A DNA stretch of 50,317 nucleotides from Minwuia thermotolerans. Its GTDB lineage: Bacteria > Pseudomonadota > Alphaproteobacteria > Minwuiales > Minwuiaceae. Each line of letters opens with the position of its first letter. Position 1 is the stretch's first letter. Made by a program: the position numbers and the translations under genes. Location of the stretch: assembly GCF_002924445.1 (NCBI RefSeq), contig NZ_PIGG01000073.1:1-50317 (forward strand), in the 5' to 3' direction. The notes under the pieces were generated by a model. The model saw only the letters and a list, made by a program, of their open reading frames with translations, had not been told where the DNA came from and searched no databases. Below, piece after piece: positions 8,591 to 19,974 of this stretch.

Positions 8591-9648
8591 GGCAGATCCA
8601 GCGTCAGGAAACCGGCCGTGAAGCCCGGTCCCAGCGTCGACAGCAGCGCGCGCCCGTGCAGTCCGTCATCCATCGCCGCGCGCACCACGAACAGGACCGT
8701 CGCCGCCGACATGTTGCCGAACTGCGCCAGGACGCGGCGCGAATGCGCCATTCCGCCCGGCGCCAGTCCGAATATCTCCTCCAGCGCGTCGAGCACCTTG
8801 GCGCCGCCGGGATGGCTGAGGAAATGCCGGAAGTCGTCCAGGTTCAATCCTTCCCGCGCCAGGTAGCTGCCCAGGGCCGCGCCCATCCGTGCGCGGACAT
8901 GGGTCGGGATATCGCGGGAGAAGATGACCGACAGGCCGTCATCGGTGACGTCCCAGCCCATGACGTCGAGCGTGTCCCGCCAGGTGTGTTCGGCGAAGCT
9001 GTGGACCGCCGCGCCGCTCGTCAGATGCGTGCCGACCAGCGCCGCGGCCGCGCCGTCCCCGAACAGCGCCGTCGCGATCACGTTGCTCTTCGAGTAGTCG
9101 CGGCTGCGGAAGGTGAGGCCGCACAGTTCGACCACCAGCAGCAGATAGGTCTTGCCGGGCTGGCTCATGGCCATCTGCGCGGCGCGCGCGAGGCCCAGCA
9201 CGCCGCCCGCGCAGCCCAGGCCGAACACCGGCAGGCGCTGCATGTCGCGGCGCAGGTTCATGCGCTCCATCAGCAGGGCGTCCAGGCTAGGGGTCGCGAT
9301 GCCCGACGTCGACACCGCCACGACGCCGTCGATCTGGTCGGCCGTCATTTCCGCCTTCTCGAGTGCGCCTCGGGCGGCCTTCTCGAGCAGGTCGACGGCG
9401 TTGCGGATATAAAGATCGTTTCGCGCGCCGAAGCCGTGCGCCTCCTGATACCAGTCGATCGGTACACAGGAATAACGCGTATCGATCGCCGCGTTCTCGT
9501 AGACGGGGCGCAGCCGGTCGAAACTGGCCAGCGCCCCGCCGAACAGCTCGCCGGCGCGCCGCGCCACCTCCGCCTGTTCAAGCACGTGGTCGGGGTTGGC
9601 GACCGTGAGCCCGGCCATATGCGCGACCGGCCGGTTCGTGTCTGTCAT
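8587..9648 (-). CDS. Type III polyketide synthase (chalcone/stilbene synthase family)
   Basis: Homodimeric ketosynthase-like enzyme of 353 residues that extends an acyl-CoA starter with malonyl-CoA units. The Cys-His-Asn catalytic triad is intact: Cys in FGLGCAGGVLGLARA, His in FLSHPGGAKVLD and Asn in AQFGNMSAATVLF. The C-terminal GPGFTAGFL matches the family GPGLTxE region, but the glutamate is replaced by glycine. The frame remains open upstream to 9789. I chose the ATG at 9648 because it follows a GGGAG ribosome site and gives the usual length and N-terminus (MTDTNRPVAHMAGL). With the overlapping ICMT-like gene it forms a probable phenolic lipid or alkylpyrone pathway. The chain length of the product cannot be deduced. 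Confidence 0.9.
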   Translation of the reverse strand: MTDTNRPVAHMAGLTVANPDHVLEQAEVARRAGELFGGALASFDRLRPVYENAAIDTRYSCVPIDWYQEAHGFGARNDLYIRNAVDLLEKAARGALEKAEMTADQIDGVVAVSTSGIATPSLDALLMERMNLRRDMQRLPVFGLGCAGGVLGLARAAQMAMSQPGKTYLLLVVELCGLTFRSRDYSKSNVIATALFGDGAAAALVGTHLTSGAAVHSFAEHTWRDTLDVMGWDVTDDGLSVIFSRDIPTHVRARMGAALGSYLAREGLNLDDFRHFLSHPGGAKVLDALEEIFGLAPGGMAHSRRVLAQFGNMSAATVLFVVRAAMDDGLHGRALLSTLGPGFTAGFLTLDLP

Positions 9649-9771
9649 GCTCGCATTGCTCCCGACTGGCTGGCCCTGCAGGATGAAGATATGGGCAACA
9701 ATCCGGCCTGTGACGATATTCGATGCCGCGCCGAAAGCCCTGTCCGGCTCTTTCCACGTATTGAGACGCTC

Positions 9772-9784
9772 CCATATGATATGG
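9772..9784. promoter_or_regulatory. Perfect 13-bp palindrome between divergent genes
   Basis: CCATATGATATGG is a perfect inverted repeat (6-bp arms, 1-bp centre). It lies in the 243-nt gap between the type III polyketide synthase (start 9648) and the DUF502 gene (start 9892), about 124 and 108 nt from the two starts. Its AT-rich core contrasts with the GC-rich surroundings. A dimeric repressor or activator site is a reasonable guess; no regulator gene is adjacent. The rest of the gap shows no clear promoter consensus. Confidence 0.3.
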
Positions 9785-9891
9785 CACACATTGGAAAGGT
9801 GTCTCGACGGTTCCGCCCGTGACGGAAGCGAGGCGCCGCCACCCGTACCTTTTTCCGGCTTGCCTGCACCGGAGTTGGAGAACCGTAGCGA

Positions 9892-10605
9892 ATGAACGAC
9901 AAGACGCCCGCAGGCCGCCCGGTCAAGCTCCGATCACCCTTTATCCAGCGGCTGAGGACGTATTTCTTTACCGGCATCATCGTGGTCGCGCCTGTGGCCA
10001 TCACCATCTATCTCACCTGGTCGTTCGTCGAATGGGTCGATCAGGTTGTCATCCCGCTGATCCCGATCGAGTACCGGCCCGAAGCCTTCCTGCCGTTCAC
10101 CGTGCCAGGACTGGGCGTCATCCTCGCCCTGGTCGGCCTGACTCTGGTGGGGGCGCTGACGGCGAACCTTCTCGGCCGCACCGTGGTCCGCCTGGGCGAG
10201 CAGATCGTCGACCGTATGCCCGTGGTCCGGGGAATCTACAACGTCTTCAAGCAGATCTTCGAGACGCTGCTGAAGGACACCAGCGACGCCTTCCAGTACG
10301 CCGCGCTGGTCGAGTATCCGCGGCGCGGCCTCTACACCATCGGCTTCGTCGCCGGCACCACGAGGGGTGAAGTCGTCCGGCGTGTCGACAAGGACCTGGT
10401 CAGCGTCTACGTGCCGACCACGCCGAACCCGTCGTCGGGCTTCATCCTGTTCATCCCGCGCGAAGACGTGCGGATACTCGACATGACCGTCGAACAGGCG
10501 ATGAAATACGTCGTTTCGGTCGGCGTCGTCGTGCCGCCCGACCCGAGCGCGCCAACCCTTCCCGGATTCGAGACTGCGCCCGGGACCGAGACCCCGGAAC
10601 GCAAG

Positions 10606-10614
<9 letters not shown>
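9892..10614 (+). CDS. DUF502 family inner-membrane protein
   Basis: Membrane protein of 240 residues found widely in Proteobacteria and plants (DUF502, related to plant LAZ1/COV-type proteins). Two hydrophobic spans are visible: residues about 25-45 (FFTGIIVVAPVAITIYLTW) and 75-100. They are followed by the family motifs PVVRGIYNVFKQIFETLL and VYVPTTPNPSSGFILFIPRE. The start is supported by a GGAG site about ten bases upstream. Its last 9 nt overlap the 3' end of the convergent recG gene. The molecular function of the family is not established, and nothing around this gene clarifies it. Confidence 0.85.
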
Positions 10615-12684
<2,070 letters not shown>

Positions 12685-12727
12685 GGCCCTTTATGATGCG
12701 GCCCGCGCCCCCGTGACAAGCCGCACC

Positions 12728-12756
12728 CTGACATCCCGCCACCGGACGGTTATATC
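12728..12756 (+). promoter_or_regulatory. Candidate sigma70-type promoter for sdhE-mfd
   Basis: CTGACA (12728-12733) and TATATC (12751-12756) are separated by the optimal 17 bp. They lie in the 100-nt gap between the divergent recG and sdhE genes. Transcription would begin near 12763, leaving about a 22-nt leader with a GAGG ribosome site before the sdhE ATG at 12785. The -35 element is one base off consensus and the -10 two bases off. Confidence 0.5.
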
Positions 12757-12784
12757 AGCGGTTCCATTCAGCGAGGCCGGATTC

Positions 12785-13066
12785 ATGGACGCGACCGACG
12801 ACGATCTCGAGCTGCGGCGGAAAAAGCTGCTCTACCGGTCCCACTACACGGGCACCAAGGAGACCGATATCCTGCTCACGCGCTTCGCGGAGCGCAATCT
12901 GCCGACGTTCGACGCCCGGCAACTCGACCTCTATGAGGCGATACTGCACGCCGGCGATCCAGAAATTCTCGCCTGGGTCGTGGGCCGCAAGCCCATACCC
13001 CCCGAATACGACAACGAGGTCAGCCGCATGCTCGTCCGTTTCAACTTCGCCCAGCCCGGATCGTGA
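12785..13066 (+). CDS. sdhE: Succinate dehydrogenase assembly factor SdhE
   Basis: Small soluble protein of 93 residues (SdhE/Sdh5/CptB family, formerly DUF339) that promotes covalent FAD attachment to the SdhA flavoprotein. The family pattern is clear: LRRKKLLYRSHYTGTKETD contains the RRK-LLYRS-R/HxGxxExD motif, followed by AILHAGDPEILAWVVGRKPIPPE. The frame continues upstream to 12641, but the ATG at 12785 has a GAGG ribosome site and gives the normal length. Its 3' end overlaps mfd by 4 nt, so the two are probably translationally coupled. Confidence 0.93.
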   Translation: MDATDDDLELRRKKLLYRSHYTGTKETDILLTRFAERNLPTFDARQLDLYEAILHAGDPEILAWVVGRKPIPPEYDNEVSRMLVRFNFAQPGS

Positions 13067-16000
13067 CGGTCACAGAACGCGCGCCACTGAGCCACAAGCT
13101 CGCCGGCCCGGGGCGGATCACCGTCCAGAACGCGCCGGAGGGTCTCGACGCACGCCTGCTGGCGGATCTGGCGCGGGAACTCGACCGCGGCGCCGTGTTC
13201 GTCGCCCGCGACGACCAGCGGCTTGCCGCGACAGCTGACATGATCCGCTTCTTCGCGCCGGCGCTGGAGCCCGTGGTCTTTCCGGCCTGGGATTGCCTGC
13301 CTTTCGACCGTTCCTCGCCCAATCGCCAGATTCTGGCCGAACGCATGGAAGCGCTTGGCATGCTGGCGGAAAACGGCGCCGCCGGGCGGCTGATCCTAAC
13401 GACCGTGAACGCCATCACCCAGCGCGTGCCCGAGCGCGCCGAGGTCAGCGGCGGCCACTTCGCCGCGCGGGTCGGCGATCCGATCGACGAGGCCGAGCTG
13501 ATCGCCTTTCTGGTGGCCCAGGGCTACGGCCGCACCGGCACGGTCATGGAACCCGGCGAGTACGCGATCCGCGGCGGCTTGATCGACATCTTCCCGCCCA
13601 ACGACGACCAGCCGGTGCGGCTCGATCTGTTCGGGCGGGAGCTGGAAAGCATCCGGCGTTTCGACCCCATGAGCCAGCGGACGCTCGCCAGGGTCGACAG
13701 CTTTGCGCTCACGCCGGTCAGCGAACTGGTGCTGGACGAACGTCGCGCCAACCATTTCCGGGCCCGCTACCGCGAGCTGTTCGGCATCAAGGCCGAGTCC
13801 GATCCGATCTACGAGGCGGTCTCGGAGGGCCGGAGCTTTCCGGGGATGGAGCACTGGCTGCCGATCTTCTATCGCCGTCTGGAGACACTGTTCGACTATA
13901 TCGGCGAGGCTGCGCTCGTGCTGGACCACCTGGCGGACGACGCCGCCGAAAGCCGATTCGCGGCCATCGAGGACTACCAGGTCACCCGCGCCGAAGCGGT
14001 GAAGGCGACCGCCGCGGGGCAGGGGAGCGCCGGCGCGGTCTTCCGACCGCTGCCGGCGGACGCGCTCTATCTTGCGCCCGGCGAATGGGCCGAATATCTC
14101 GCCGGTCAGCCGGTGGCCGCCCTGACGCCGTTCAACGTCGGCGACGGGGAAAGTCCGGTCATCCACGATCTGCAGGGCCGCAGGGGACGGGACTTCGCGC
14201 CGGAGCGGGCGACGCCGCACGCCAATGTCTACGAGGCGCTTGCGCGCCATATCCAGGATCTGGCGCCCGACCGCCAGATCATGGTGGCGAGCTATTCCGA
14301 CGGCGCCCGGCAACGCCTGGGCGGCATGCTGCGCGACGCCGGAATCCGGGCCATCGCCGAGGTCGAGACCTTCGACGAGGCGATGAAGCTCGACCGCAAC
14401 GTGGTCGGCCTCGCAGTGCTGTCCATCGAAGCCGGCTTCGAGGCGCCCGACGCGGTGCTGATTTCGGAACAGGACGTTCTAGGTGACCGGCTGGTGCGCA
14501 AGCGGCGCCGGCGCCGGCGTTCGGAGAACTTCGTCGCCAACGCGTCGGACCTGCAGCTCGGCGACCTGGTGGTCCACAGCGAACACGGCATCGGCCGCTA
14601 CGAAGGACTCGAGACACTCGACATCGTCGGCGCGGCTCATGATTGCGTGTTGCTGATCTACGACGGCGGCGACAAGCTCTACCTGCCGGTGGAGAACATC
14701 GAGCTGCTGTCCCGCTACGGCTCGGGTGAGGGCGAAGTCACCCTGGACCGGCTCGGCGGCAAAGGCTGGCAGACGCGGAAGGCGCGGCTGAAACAGCGGC
14801 TGAAGGAGATGGCCGAGGCCCTGATCCGCGTCGCCGCGGGCCGCCAGCTCGCCGATGCGCCCAGGCTGACGCCGCCCGCCGGCGCCTACCACGAATTCTG
14901 CGACCGCTTCCCCTATCAGGAGACCGACGATCAGGCGCGGGCGATCGACGATACGATCGGCGACCTGGCCGCCGGGCGTCCCATGGACCGCCTGATCTGC
15001 GGCGATGTGGGTTTCGGCAAGACCGAGGTGGCGCTGCGCACCGCCTTCATCGCGGCGATGGACGGCATGCAGGTGGCGCTGGTCGCGCCGACCACCCTGC
15101 TGGTCCGTCAGCACTACCAGACGTTCCTCGAGCGGTTCCGCGACTTCCCCGTCCGGATCGGCCAGCTGTCGCGGCTGGTTCCCGGCAAGCAGGCGAACGA
15201 GGTCAGGAAGGACCTGAGGAACGGCCAGCTCGACATCGTCATCGGCACCCATGCGCTGCTGGGCAAGGGCGTCGAGTTCAAGCGCCTCGGCCTGCTGATC
15301 GTCGACGAGGAGCAGCATTTCGGCGTCAAGCACAAGGAGCGGCTGAAGGAGTTGAAATCCGACGTCCACGTGCTGACGCTGACCGCCACGCCGATCCCGC
15401 GCACCCTGCAGCTCGCGCTGACCGGGATCCGCGACCTTTCGGTCATCGCCACGCCGCCCGTCGACCGGCTGGCGGTGCGCACCTTCGTGCTGCCCTTCGA
15501 CGAGATCGTGGCCCGGGAAGCCCTGCTCCGGGAGCATTATCGCGGCGGTCAGAGCTTCTTCGTCTGCCCCCGCATCAGCGACCTCGCCGCCGTCGAGGCA
15601 TTCATGAAGGACCATGTGCCGGAGCTGAAATTCGTGGTCGCACATGGCCAGATGCCTGTCCGGGAGCTGGAGGACGCGATGAACGCCTTCTACGACGGCT
15701 CCTACGACGTGCTGGTCTCCACCAACATCGTGGAGTCGGGCCTGGATGTGCCCAATGCGAACACGATGGTGGTCTACCGCGCCGACATGTTCGGTCTGTC
15801 CCAGCTCTACCAGCTTCGCGGCCGCATCGGCCGCTCCAAGACGCGCGCCTACGCCTATCTGACCGTGCCGGCGAACCGGCGCGTTACCGATGGGGCCGAC
15901 AAGCGGCTGCGCGTGCTCCAGACCCTGGACCAGCTCGGTGCGGGCTTCACCCTGGCCAGCCACGATCTCGACATCCGCGGCGCCGGCAACCTTCTGGGCG

Positions 16001-16563
16001 AGGAGCAGTCGGGCCAGATCCGCGAGGTGGGCGTGGAACTGTACCAGTCCATGCTGGAGGAGGCGGTGGCCGAGGCCCGGGGCCAGACCGACGCCCAGAG
16101 CGGCGACTGGTCGCCGAACATCAACCTTGGGGCGCCGGTGCTGATCCCCGACTACTATGTCGCCGACCTGTCCGCGCGGCTGGACCTCTACAAGCGCCTG
16201 GGCCATGTCGCCGACCTGGACGAGATCGAGGCCATCGCTGCGGAGATGATCGACCGCTTCGGGCCGCTGCCGCCCGAAGTCGACAACCTGTTCGACGTCG
16301 TCGCCATCAAGAGCCTGTGCCGCGCGGCGAACATCGCCAAGCTGGACGCCGGACCGAAGGGCGCCACCGTGCTGTTCAGGGAGAACGAGTTCCCCGATCC
16401 CGGCGGGCTCGTGCGTTTCATTTCCGGTCAGCAGGGCACGGCGAAGCTTCGCCCCGATCACACCCTTGTCTATCTGCGCGACTGGTCGGACCTGTCGACG
16501 CGGGTCAAGGGCGTGCGCAGCCTCGCGCGCGGATTGGCCCAGATCGCGGAGAAGGCCGCCTAA
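13063..16563 (+). CDS. mfd: Transcription-repair coupling factor Mfd
   Basis: Large ATP-driven DNA translocase of 1166 residues that removes RNA polymerase stalled at lesions and recruits UvrA. It has an N-terminal UvrB-like region (FPAWDCLPFDRSSPN near residue 70) and the RNA polymerase interaction domain around 480-560 (VHSEHGIGRYEGL). RecG-type helicase motifs follow: GDVGFGKTEVALR, DEEQHFGVKH, TATPIPRTLQLALTG and STNIVESGLDVPNANTM. The C-terminal TRCF domain (ARLDLYKRLGHVADLDEIE) is also present. It starts with GTG at 13063, overlapping the sdhE stop (GTGA). The length is typical and nothing is missing. It ends 10 nt before the convergent MFS gene. Confidence 0.97.
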   Translation: MTVTERAPLSHKLAGPGRITVQNAPEGLDARLLADLARELDRGAVFVARDDQRLAATADMIRFFAPALEPVVFPAWDCLPFDRSSPNRQILAERMEALGMLAENGAAGRLILTTVNAITQRVPERAEVSGGHFAARVGDPIDEAELIAFLVAQGYGRTGTVMEPGEYAIRGGLIDIFPPNDDQPVRLDLFGRELESIRRFDPMSQRTLARVDSFALTPVSELVLDERRANHFRARYRELFGIKAESDPIYEAVSEGRSFPGMEHWLPIFYRRLETLFDYIGEAALVLDHLADDAAESRFAAIEDYQVTRAEAVKATAAGQGSAGAVFRPLPADALYLAPGEWAEYLAGQPVAALTPFNVGDGESPVIHDLQGRRGRDFAPERATPHANVYEALARHIQDLAPDRQIMVASYSDGARQRLGGMLRDAGIRAIAEVETFDEAMKLDRNVVGLAVLSIEAGFEAPDAVLISEQDVLGDRLVRKRRRRRRSENFVANASDLQLGDLVVHSEHGIGRYEGLETLDIVGAAHDCVLLIYDGGDKLYLPVENIELLSRYGSGEGEVTLDRLGGKGWQTRKARLKQRLKEMAEALIRVAAGRQLADAPRLTPPAGAYHEFCDRFPYQETDDQARAIDDTIGDLAAGRPMDRLICGDVGFGKTEVALRTAFIAAMDGMQVALVAPTTLLVRQHYQTFLERFRDFPVRIGQLSRLVPGKQANEVRKDLRNGQLDIVIGTHALLGKGVEFKRLGLLIVDEEQHFGVKHKERLKELKSDVHVLTLTATPIPRTLQLALTGIRDLSVIATPPVDRLAVRTFVLPFDEIVAREALLREHYRGGQSFFVCPRISDLAAVEAFMKDHVPELKFVVAHGQMPVRELEDAMNAFYDGSYDVLVSTNIVESGLDVPNANTMVVYRADMFGLSQLYQLRGRIGRSKTRAYAYLTVPANRRVTDGADKRLRVLQTLDQLGAGFTLASHDLDIRGAGNLLGEEQSGQIREVGVELYQSMLEEAVAEARGQTDAQSGDWSPNINLGAPVLIPDYYVADLSARLDLYKRLGHVADLDEIEAIAAEMIDRFGPLPPEVDNLFDVVAIKSLCRAANIAKLDAGPKGATVLFRENEFPDPGGLVRFISGQQGTAKLRPDHTLVYLRDWSDLSTRVKGVRSLARGLAQIAEKAA

Positions 16564-16572
16564 GCCGCGCGC

Positions 16573-17805
16573 TCACGCCGCCGAGGCCCGACGGACAGGA
16601 CGGGCAGGAAAGATCAGGGCGGTCAGCAGGGAAACCGCCGCGCCGCCGGCGAAGACCGCACCGAAGCCGATCGGCTCCTCCAGCTGACCGGCGACCAGCG
16701 GCCCCAGGACATTCCCGGCCGCGACGCAGAAGACGGCCGCCGTGAAGCTGACCGACGGCAGGTCGGGAAAGAGCCGTGCGCTCCAGAAGGCCAGCACCGC
16801 GCTCAGCATCATCAGACAGACGCCCTGCAGCCCGGCGGAAACCAGAACTCCGGCCCAAGACGACGGCGCCAGCGCGAGCAGGATATGCGACAGGGCGCTG
16901 GCGGCGAAGATCGCACGCAGCAGCGCCGGGAGACCCATGCGTCCCTCGATCTGCCGGGTCAGCAGGCCGAGCGCGCCGGCCACACCGAAGGCAATATAGA
17001 GAACCGGCCCGGCGGCGGCCGCATCGAGGCCGGTCAGGCCGCCTTCGCGGGTGATGTGATCGACTGCGAAGGAGAGGTAGAGCGCGTTGGTCAGACCGAA
17101 GGAGAAGGCCAGTATGTACATCGGCCATGCGGGTCGGTAGGCCACCAGTTCCCGCAACGGCCAGTCGCTCGGCGCTGGCAGATCCGCGCCGCCGGGTCCC
17201 CGGCTCTGGCGCATGTGGAACAGCGCCAGCACATTGATCAGAAGCGAGACCGCCGCGAGACCGGCGAACATGGCCCAGGGCGCCCGCCAGCCGAACTCCC
17301 CCAGGAACATTGCAAACGCGACAGCGCCCGCGAATCCAATGCCGAAGGTGGTGCCGGTGCTGACCACCGAAAGCACACGATCCTTCTGGCCGTCGACGAG
17401 ACTCCGCGCGGCGGTGTTGTTGTAGGGAGTCCACGAAAAGCCGGCGCTCGACGCGGCCAGCGCCACGCCGACACCCAGCAGGAACACATTGCCCGTCGCG
17501 GCGATGAGGCCCAGTCCCGCCGTCGCGGCTATCCCGCCCAGCGCGACCGGCGCCCGCGGCCCCACACGGCCGGTCAGCCAGCCGGTCAGAAGCAGCGCCG
17601 CCAGGAAGGCGCCGAACGCCGCCGAGGCGATCGAGCCCGCGGTTGCCGTCGTCAGCCCGAAGTCCGCCCGGAAGGCGGGCAGGAAAAGACCGAAGCCCAT
17701 CCGCGCGGGCCCGAACGCGATCGCGGTCGCCGCGAATCCCGCGAGCGAAAGCCGTCCCGCATCGGTAAGTAGGAAGCGCGCCATCATGGCCGCCAAAATC
17801 GTCAT
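16573..17805 (-). CDS. YbfB/YjiJ-type MFS transporter
   Basis: Major facilitator superfamily protein of 410 residues with about twelve hydrophobic segments. The N-terminal GPARMGFGLFLPAFRADFGL (residues about 28-47) and the mid-protein GFSWTPYNNTAARSL are typical of the YbfB/YjiJ MFS subgroup. Its substrates are generally unknown. The MFS loop motif between helices 2 and 3 is LTGWLTGRVGPR. It is 36 nt downstream of the FrnE-like gene on the same strand and probably co-transcribed with it. The start at 17805 has only a weak ribosome site; the methionines seven and eight codons later are alternatives. Confidence 0.82.
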   Translation of the reverse strand: MTILAAMMARFLLTDAGRLSLAGFAATAIAFGPARMGFGLFLPAFRADFGLTTATAGSIASAAFGAFLAALLLTGWLTGRVGPRAPVALGGIAATAGLGLIAATGNVFLLGVGVALAASSAGFSWTPYNNTAARSLVDGQKDRVLSVVSTGTTFGIGFAGAVAFAMFLGEFGWRAPWAMFAGLAAVSLLINVLALFHMRQSRGPGGADLPAPSDWPLRELVAYRPAWPMYILAFSFGLTNALYLSFAVDHITREGGLTGLDAAAAGPVLYIAFGVAGALGLLTRQIEGRMGLPALLRAIFAASALSHILLALAPSSWAGVLVSAGLQGVCLMMLSAVLAFWSARLFPDLPSVSFTAAVFCVAAGNVLGPLVAGQLEEPIGFGAVFAGGAAVSLLTALIFPARPVRRASAA

Positions 17806-17841
17806 CGATTCCGGCGGTTCGAGTGAGGCGTGCTGACGCGT

Positions 17842-18501
17842 TCAGCCGGTGACGGAGGCGTCCTCGGGCCTTACGGTCTCGTTCAGGGCGAGATCGAAGA
17901 CCTTGTGGAAGACCGGCACGTCCTGCGCGCCGGAGACGGCGTATTTCCGGTCGATGATGAAGCAGGGGACCCCGTTGATGCCCATGGAGCGGGCCACCGA
18001 GTCCTCCTGGCGCACAAGGTCCAGGTCCGAATCCCCGGCCAGCAGGTCGCGCACCAGATCAGCATTCATGCCCGCCTCGCCGGCGATGCGGACCAGCACC
18101 TCATGGTCACCGATATCTTCGCCATTGACGAAATAGGCGTCGAACAGGCGCTGCACGACCTCCTGCTGGGCCTCGTCATTGGCGGCCCAGCGGATCAGCC
18201 GGTGGGAATCCAGCGTCGACGGGGTGCGGCGAATGCGCTCGAAATGAAAGTCGATACCAACCTGCGCGCCGGCGGTTCGGATGTTCTCGTAGATGCGCGC
18301 GGCGCGTTCCACGCCGCCGAACTTGGCGGCGAGATAGGCTTCCCGGCTCATGCCGCCCCGCGGCATTTCCGGGTTGAGCTGGAACGGTCGCCAGCCTACC
18401 TGAACCTTGACATCGCGACGGCTGGCGAGCGCGGCTTCAAGCTTGCGCTTGCCGATGTAGCACCACGGACAGACCGTGTCTGAGACGATGTCGATAATCA
18501 T
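17842..18501 (-). CDS. FrnE-like DsbA-family oxidoreductase
   Basis: Thioredoxin-fold protein of 219 residues without a signal peptide, so cytoplasmic, unlike classical DsbA. The redox motif CPWC lies at the N-terminus (SDTVCPWCYIGKRKLE), and the cis-proline loop is near residue 165 (NGVPCFIIDRKYAVSGAQ). This combination, with the YIGKRKLE helix, fits the FrnE/2-hydroxychromene-2-carboxylate isomerase-like group of disulphide oxidoreductases. It lies upstream of the MFS gene and is divergent from the SDR gene, with a 69-nt gap. The physiological substrate is unknown. Confidence 0.85.
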   Translation of the reverse strand: MIIDIVSDTVCPWCYIGKRKLEAALASRRDVKVQVGWRPFQLNPEMPRGGMSREAYLAAKFGGVERAARIYENIRTAGAQVGIDFHFERIRRTPSTLDSHRLIRWAANDEAQQEVVQRLFDAYFVNGEDIGDHEVLVRIAGEAGMNADLVRDLLAGDSDLDLVRQEDSVARSMGINGVPCFIIDRKYAVSGAQDVPVFHKVFDLALNETVRPEDASVTG

Positions 18502-18570
18502 GGGACAAGCCTAAGGCATTCTCTAAACACTACACAATAACCGGACATGGTAGCGGTGCAGGAGGGGACA

Positions 18571-19338
18571 ATGGAAAAGAATCGGAGACTCGACGGCAAG
18601 GTGGCGCTCGTCACCGGGGCGAGTTCTGGGCTGGGCGCGCATTTCGCGCAGGTTCTGGCTGCGGCGGGCGCATCGGTCGGCGTCGGCGCGCGCCGCAAGC
18701 AGAAGCTGGACGGACTGGTCGCGAAGATCGGCGAGGCAGGCGGCCGCGCCCACGCCGTGGACCTGGACGTGACCGACATCGGTCAGATCGGAGCCTGCCT
18801 CAACGACGTCGAGGCACAACTCGGCCCCGTCGACATTCTGGTCAACAACGCCGGCGTCACCGCGCCCAACGCCATGCAGCGCATCACCGAGGCCGACTAC
18901 GATTTTGTCCTCGATACCAATCTCAAGGGCGCCTTCTTCATGGCCCAGGCGGCGGCGAAGTCGATGATCGAGCGCAAGGGCGGCGGGCGTATCATCAATA
19001 TCTCGTCCACCCTGTCGCATCGGGTGATCGGACAACTCTCGATCTATTGCATGTCCAAGGCGGCGATGGACCAGATGACCCGCGCCATGGCGCTGGAATG
19101 GGGGCGCCACGACATCAACACCAACGCCATCTGTCCCGGCTATATCGAAACCGAGATGAACGCCGACTACTGGAAGACCGAGGGCGGACAGGCCTTCCTG
19201 GCGCGTTTCCCGCGGCCGCGCGTCGGCGAGCCGGCGGATCTGGACGGCGCGCTCTTGCTGCTGGCCGGCGAGGAGGGGCGGTTCATGAACGGATCCATCG
19301 TCAGTGTCGACGATGGTTTCGCCATAGGTTTCAAATAG
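18571..19338 (+). CDS. Short-chain dehydrogenase/reductase
   Basis: Classical SDR oxidoreductase of 255 residues. The NAD(P) motif TGASSGLG is at residues about 16-23, NNAG near 90, the catalytic Ser in NISSTL near 145, and the YCMSK motif (Tyr and Lys) near 160. The C-terminal substrate loop reads CPGYIETEMN. The frame is open from an ATG at 18547, but the ATG at 18571 directly follows an AGGAGG ribosome site and is preferred. It resembles 3-oxoacyl-ACP reductase-like SDRs, but the substrate cannot be told from sequence. It is convergent with the response regulator gene, 41 nt away, with no obvious terminator hairpin between them. Confidence 0.87.
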   Translation: MEKNRRLDGKVALVTGASSGLGAHFAQVLAAAGASVGVGARRKQKLDGLVAKIGEAGGRAHAVDLDVTDIGQIGACLNDVEAQLGPVDILVNNAGVTAPNAMQRITEADYDFVLDTNLKGAFFMAQAAAKSMIERKGGGRIINISSTLSHRVIGQLSIYCMSKAAMDQMTRAMALEWGRHDINTNAICPGYIETEMNADYWKTEGGQAFLARFPRPRVGEPADLDGALLLLAGEEGRFMNGSIVSVDDGFAIGFK

Positions 19339-19379
19339 ATAAAAGAGGTTTTTGCAGTCGAATTTAAGGGATCGGCAGC

Positions 19380-19781
19380 TCAGGCCGACTGTACCGCGTC
19401 GAAGCGGTTCGGCCCGCGGGAGCGCCCGAAGGCGGCGATGGTGGCGATCAGCGTCTGCCGCACCACAGGCTTGGTCAGATAGGCGTTCATGCCGGCGGCG
19501 CTGGTCTGGCGGCGCATGCCGGGTATGTCGTGGGCCGTCCAGGCGACGACCGGCGTCGTCCCGACGTCGCCTTCCAGCCGCCGGATCGCGCGGGTCGCCT
19601 CCAGACCGTCCATGCCCGGCATGGCGACATCCATGAGGATGACGTCGGGCAGGAATTCGCTCGCGGCGGCCACCGCCGCCTCGCCGCCGTCGGCCTCCAT
19701 CACCCGGTGGCCGGCATTCTCGAGCAACACGCGGGCGATGCTTCGATTCGCCTGGCTGTCATCGACGACGAGTACGCGCAT
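19380..19781 (-). CDS. Single-domain response regulator (CheY-like)
   Basis: Receiver domain only, 133 residues, with no DNA-binding or enzymatic output. The acidic pair D7-D8, phosphoacceptor D51 (VILMDVAMPGMDG), T82 and K104 (YLTKPV) are all in place, so it should be phosphorylatable. The longer frame begins at a TTG at 19814; the ATG at 19781 gives the standard MRVLVVDDS start. No kinase gene is adjacent. It may act as a diffusible CheY-like signal or a phosphorelay intermediate; the partner is unknown. Confidence 0.88.
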   Translation of the reverse strand: MRVLVVDDSQANRSIARVLLENAGHRVMEADGGEAAVAAASEFLPDVILMDVAMPGMDGLEATRAIRRLEGDVGTTPVVAWTAHDIPGMRRQTSAAGMNAYLTKPVVRQTLIATIAAFGRSRGPNRFDAVQSA

Positions 19782-19974
19782 TCGGTCGGAGCACCTTTTC
19801 AATCTGCCACGCAAAGCGAAACGCGATTCCCATTTCGCTTCTCATCTGACGATTCGGACCGCCACGGCGGCGCGAAACTGCGTTCATGCTCAAAAGGCAG
19901 CAAGGTCGATGCCAAGCCCTGCATGCCCTCAACGTGTCACACCAGATATGCTGTAATGAATTACCGCCATCACA

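Noticed and set aside
14479..16461. A 660-codon open frame on the minus strand across mfd, and many similar long antisense frames elsewhere (for example 5709-7982 plus, 24439-26943 minus)
   Set aside because: These are shadows caused by high GC content at third codon positions of the real genes. Their translations are low-complexity, rich in Arg, Ala, Gly, His and Asp, without family motifs.
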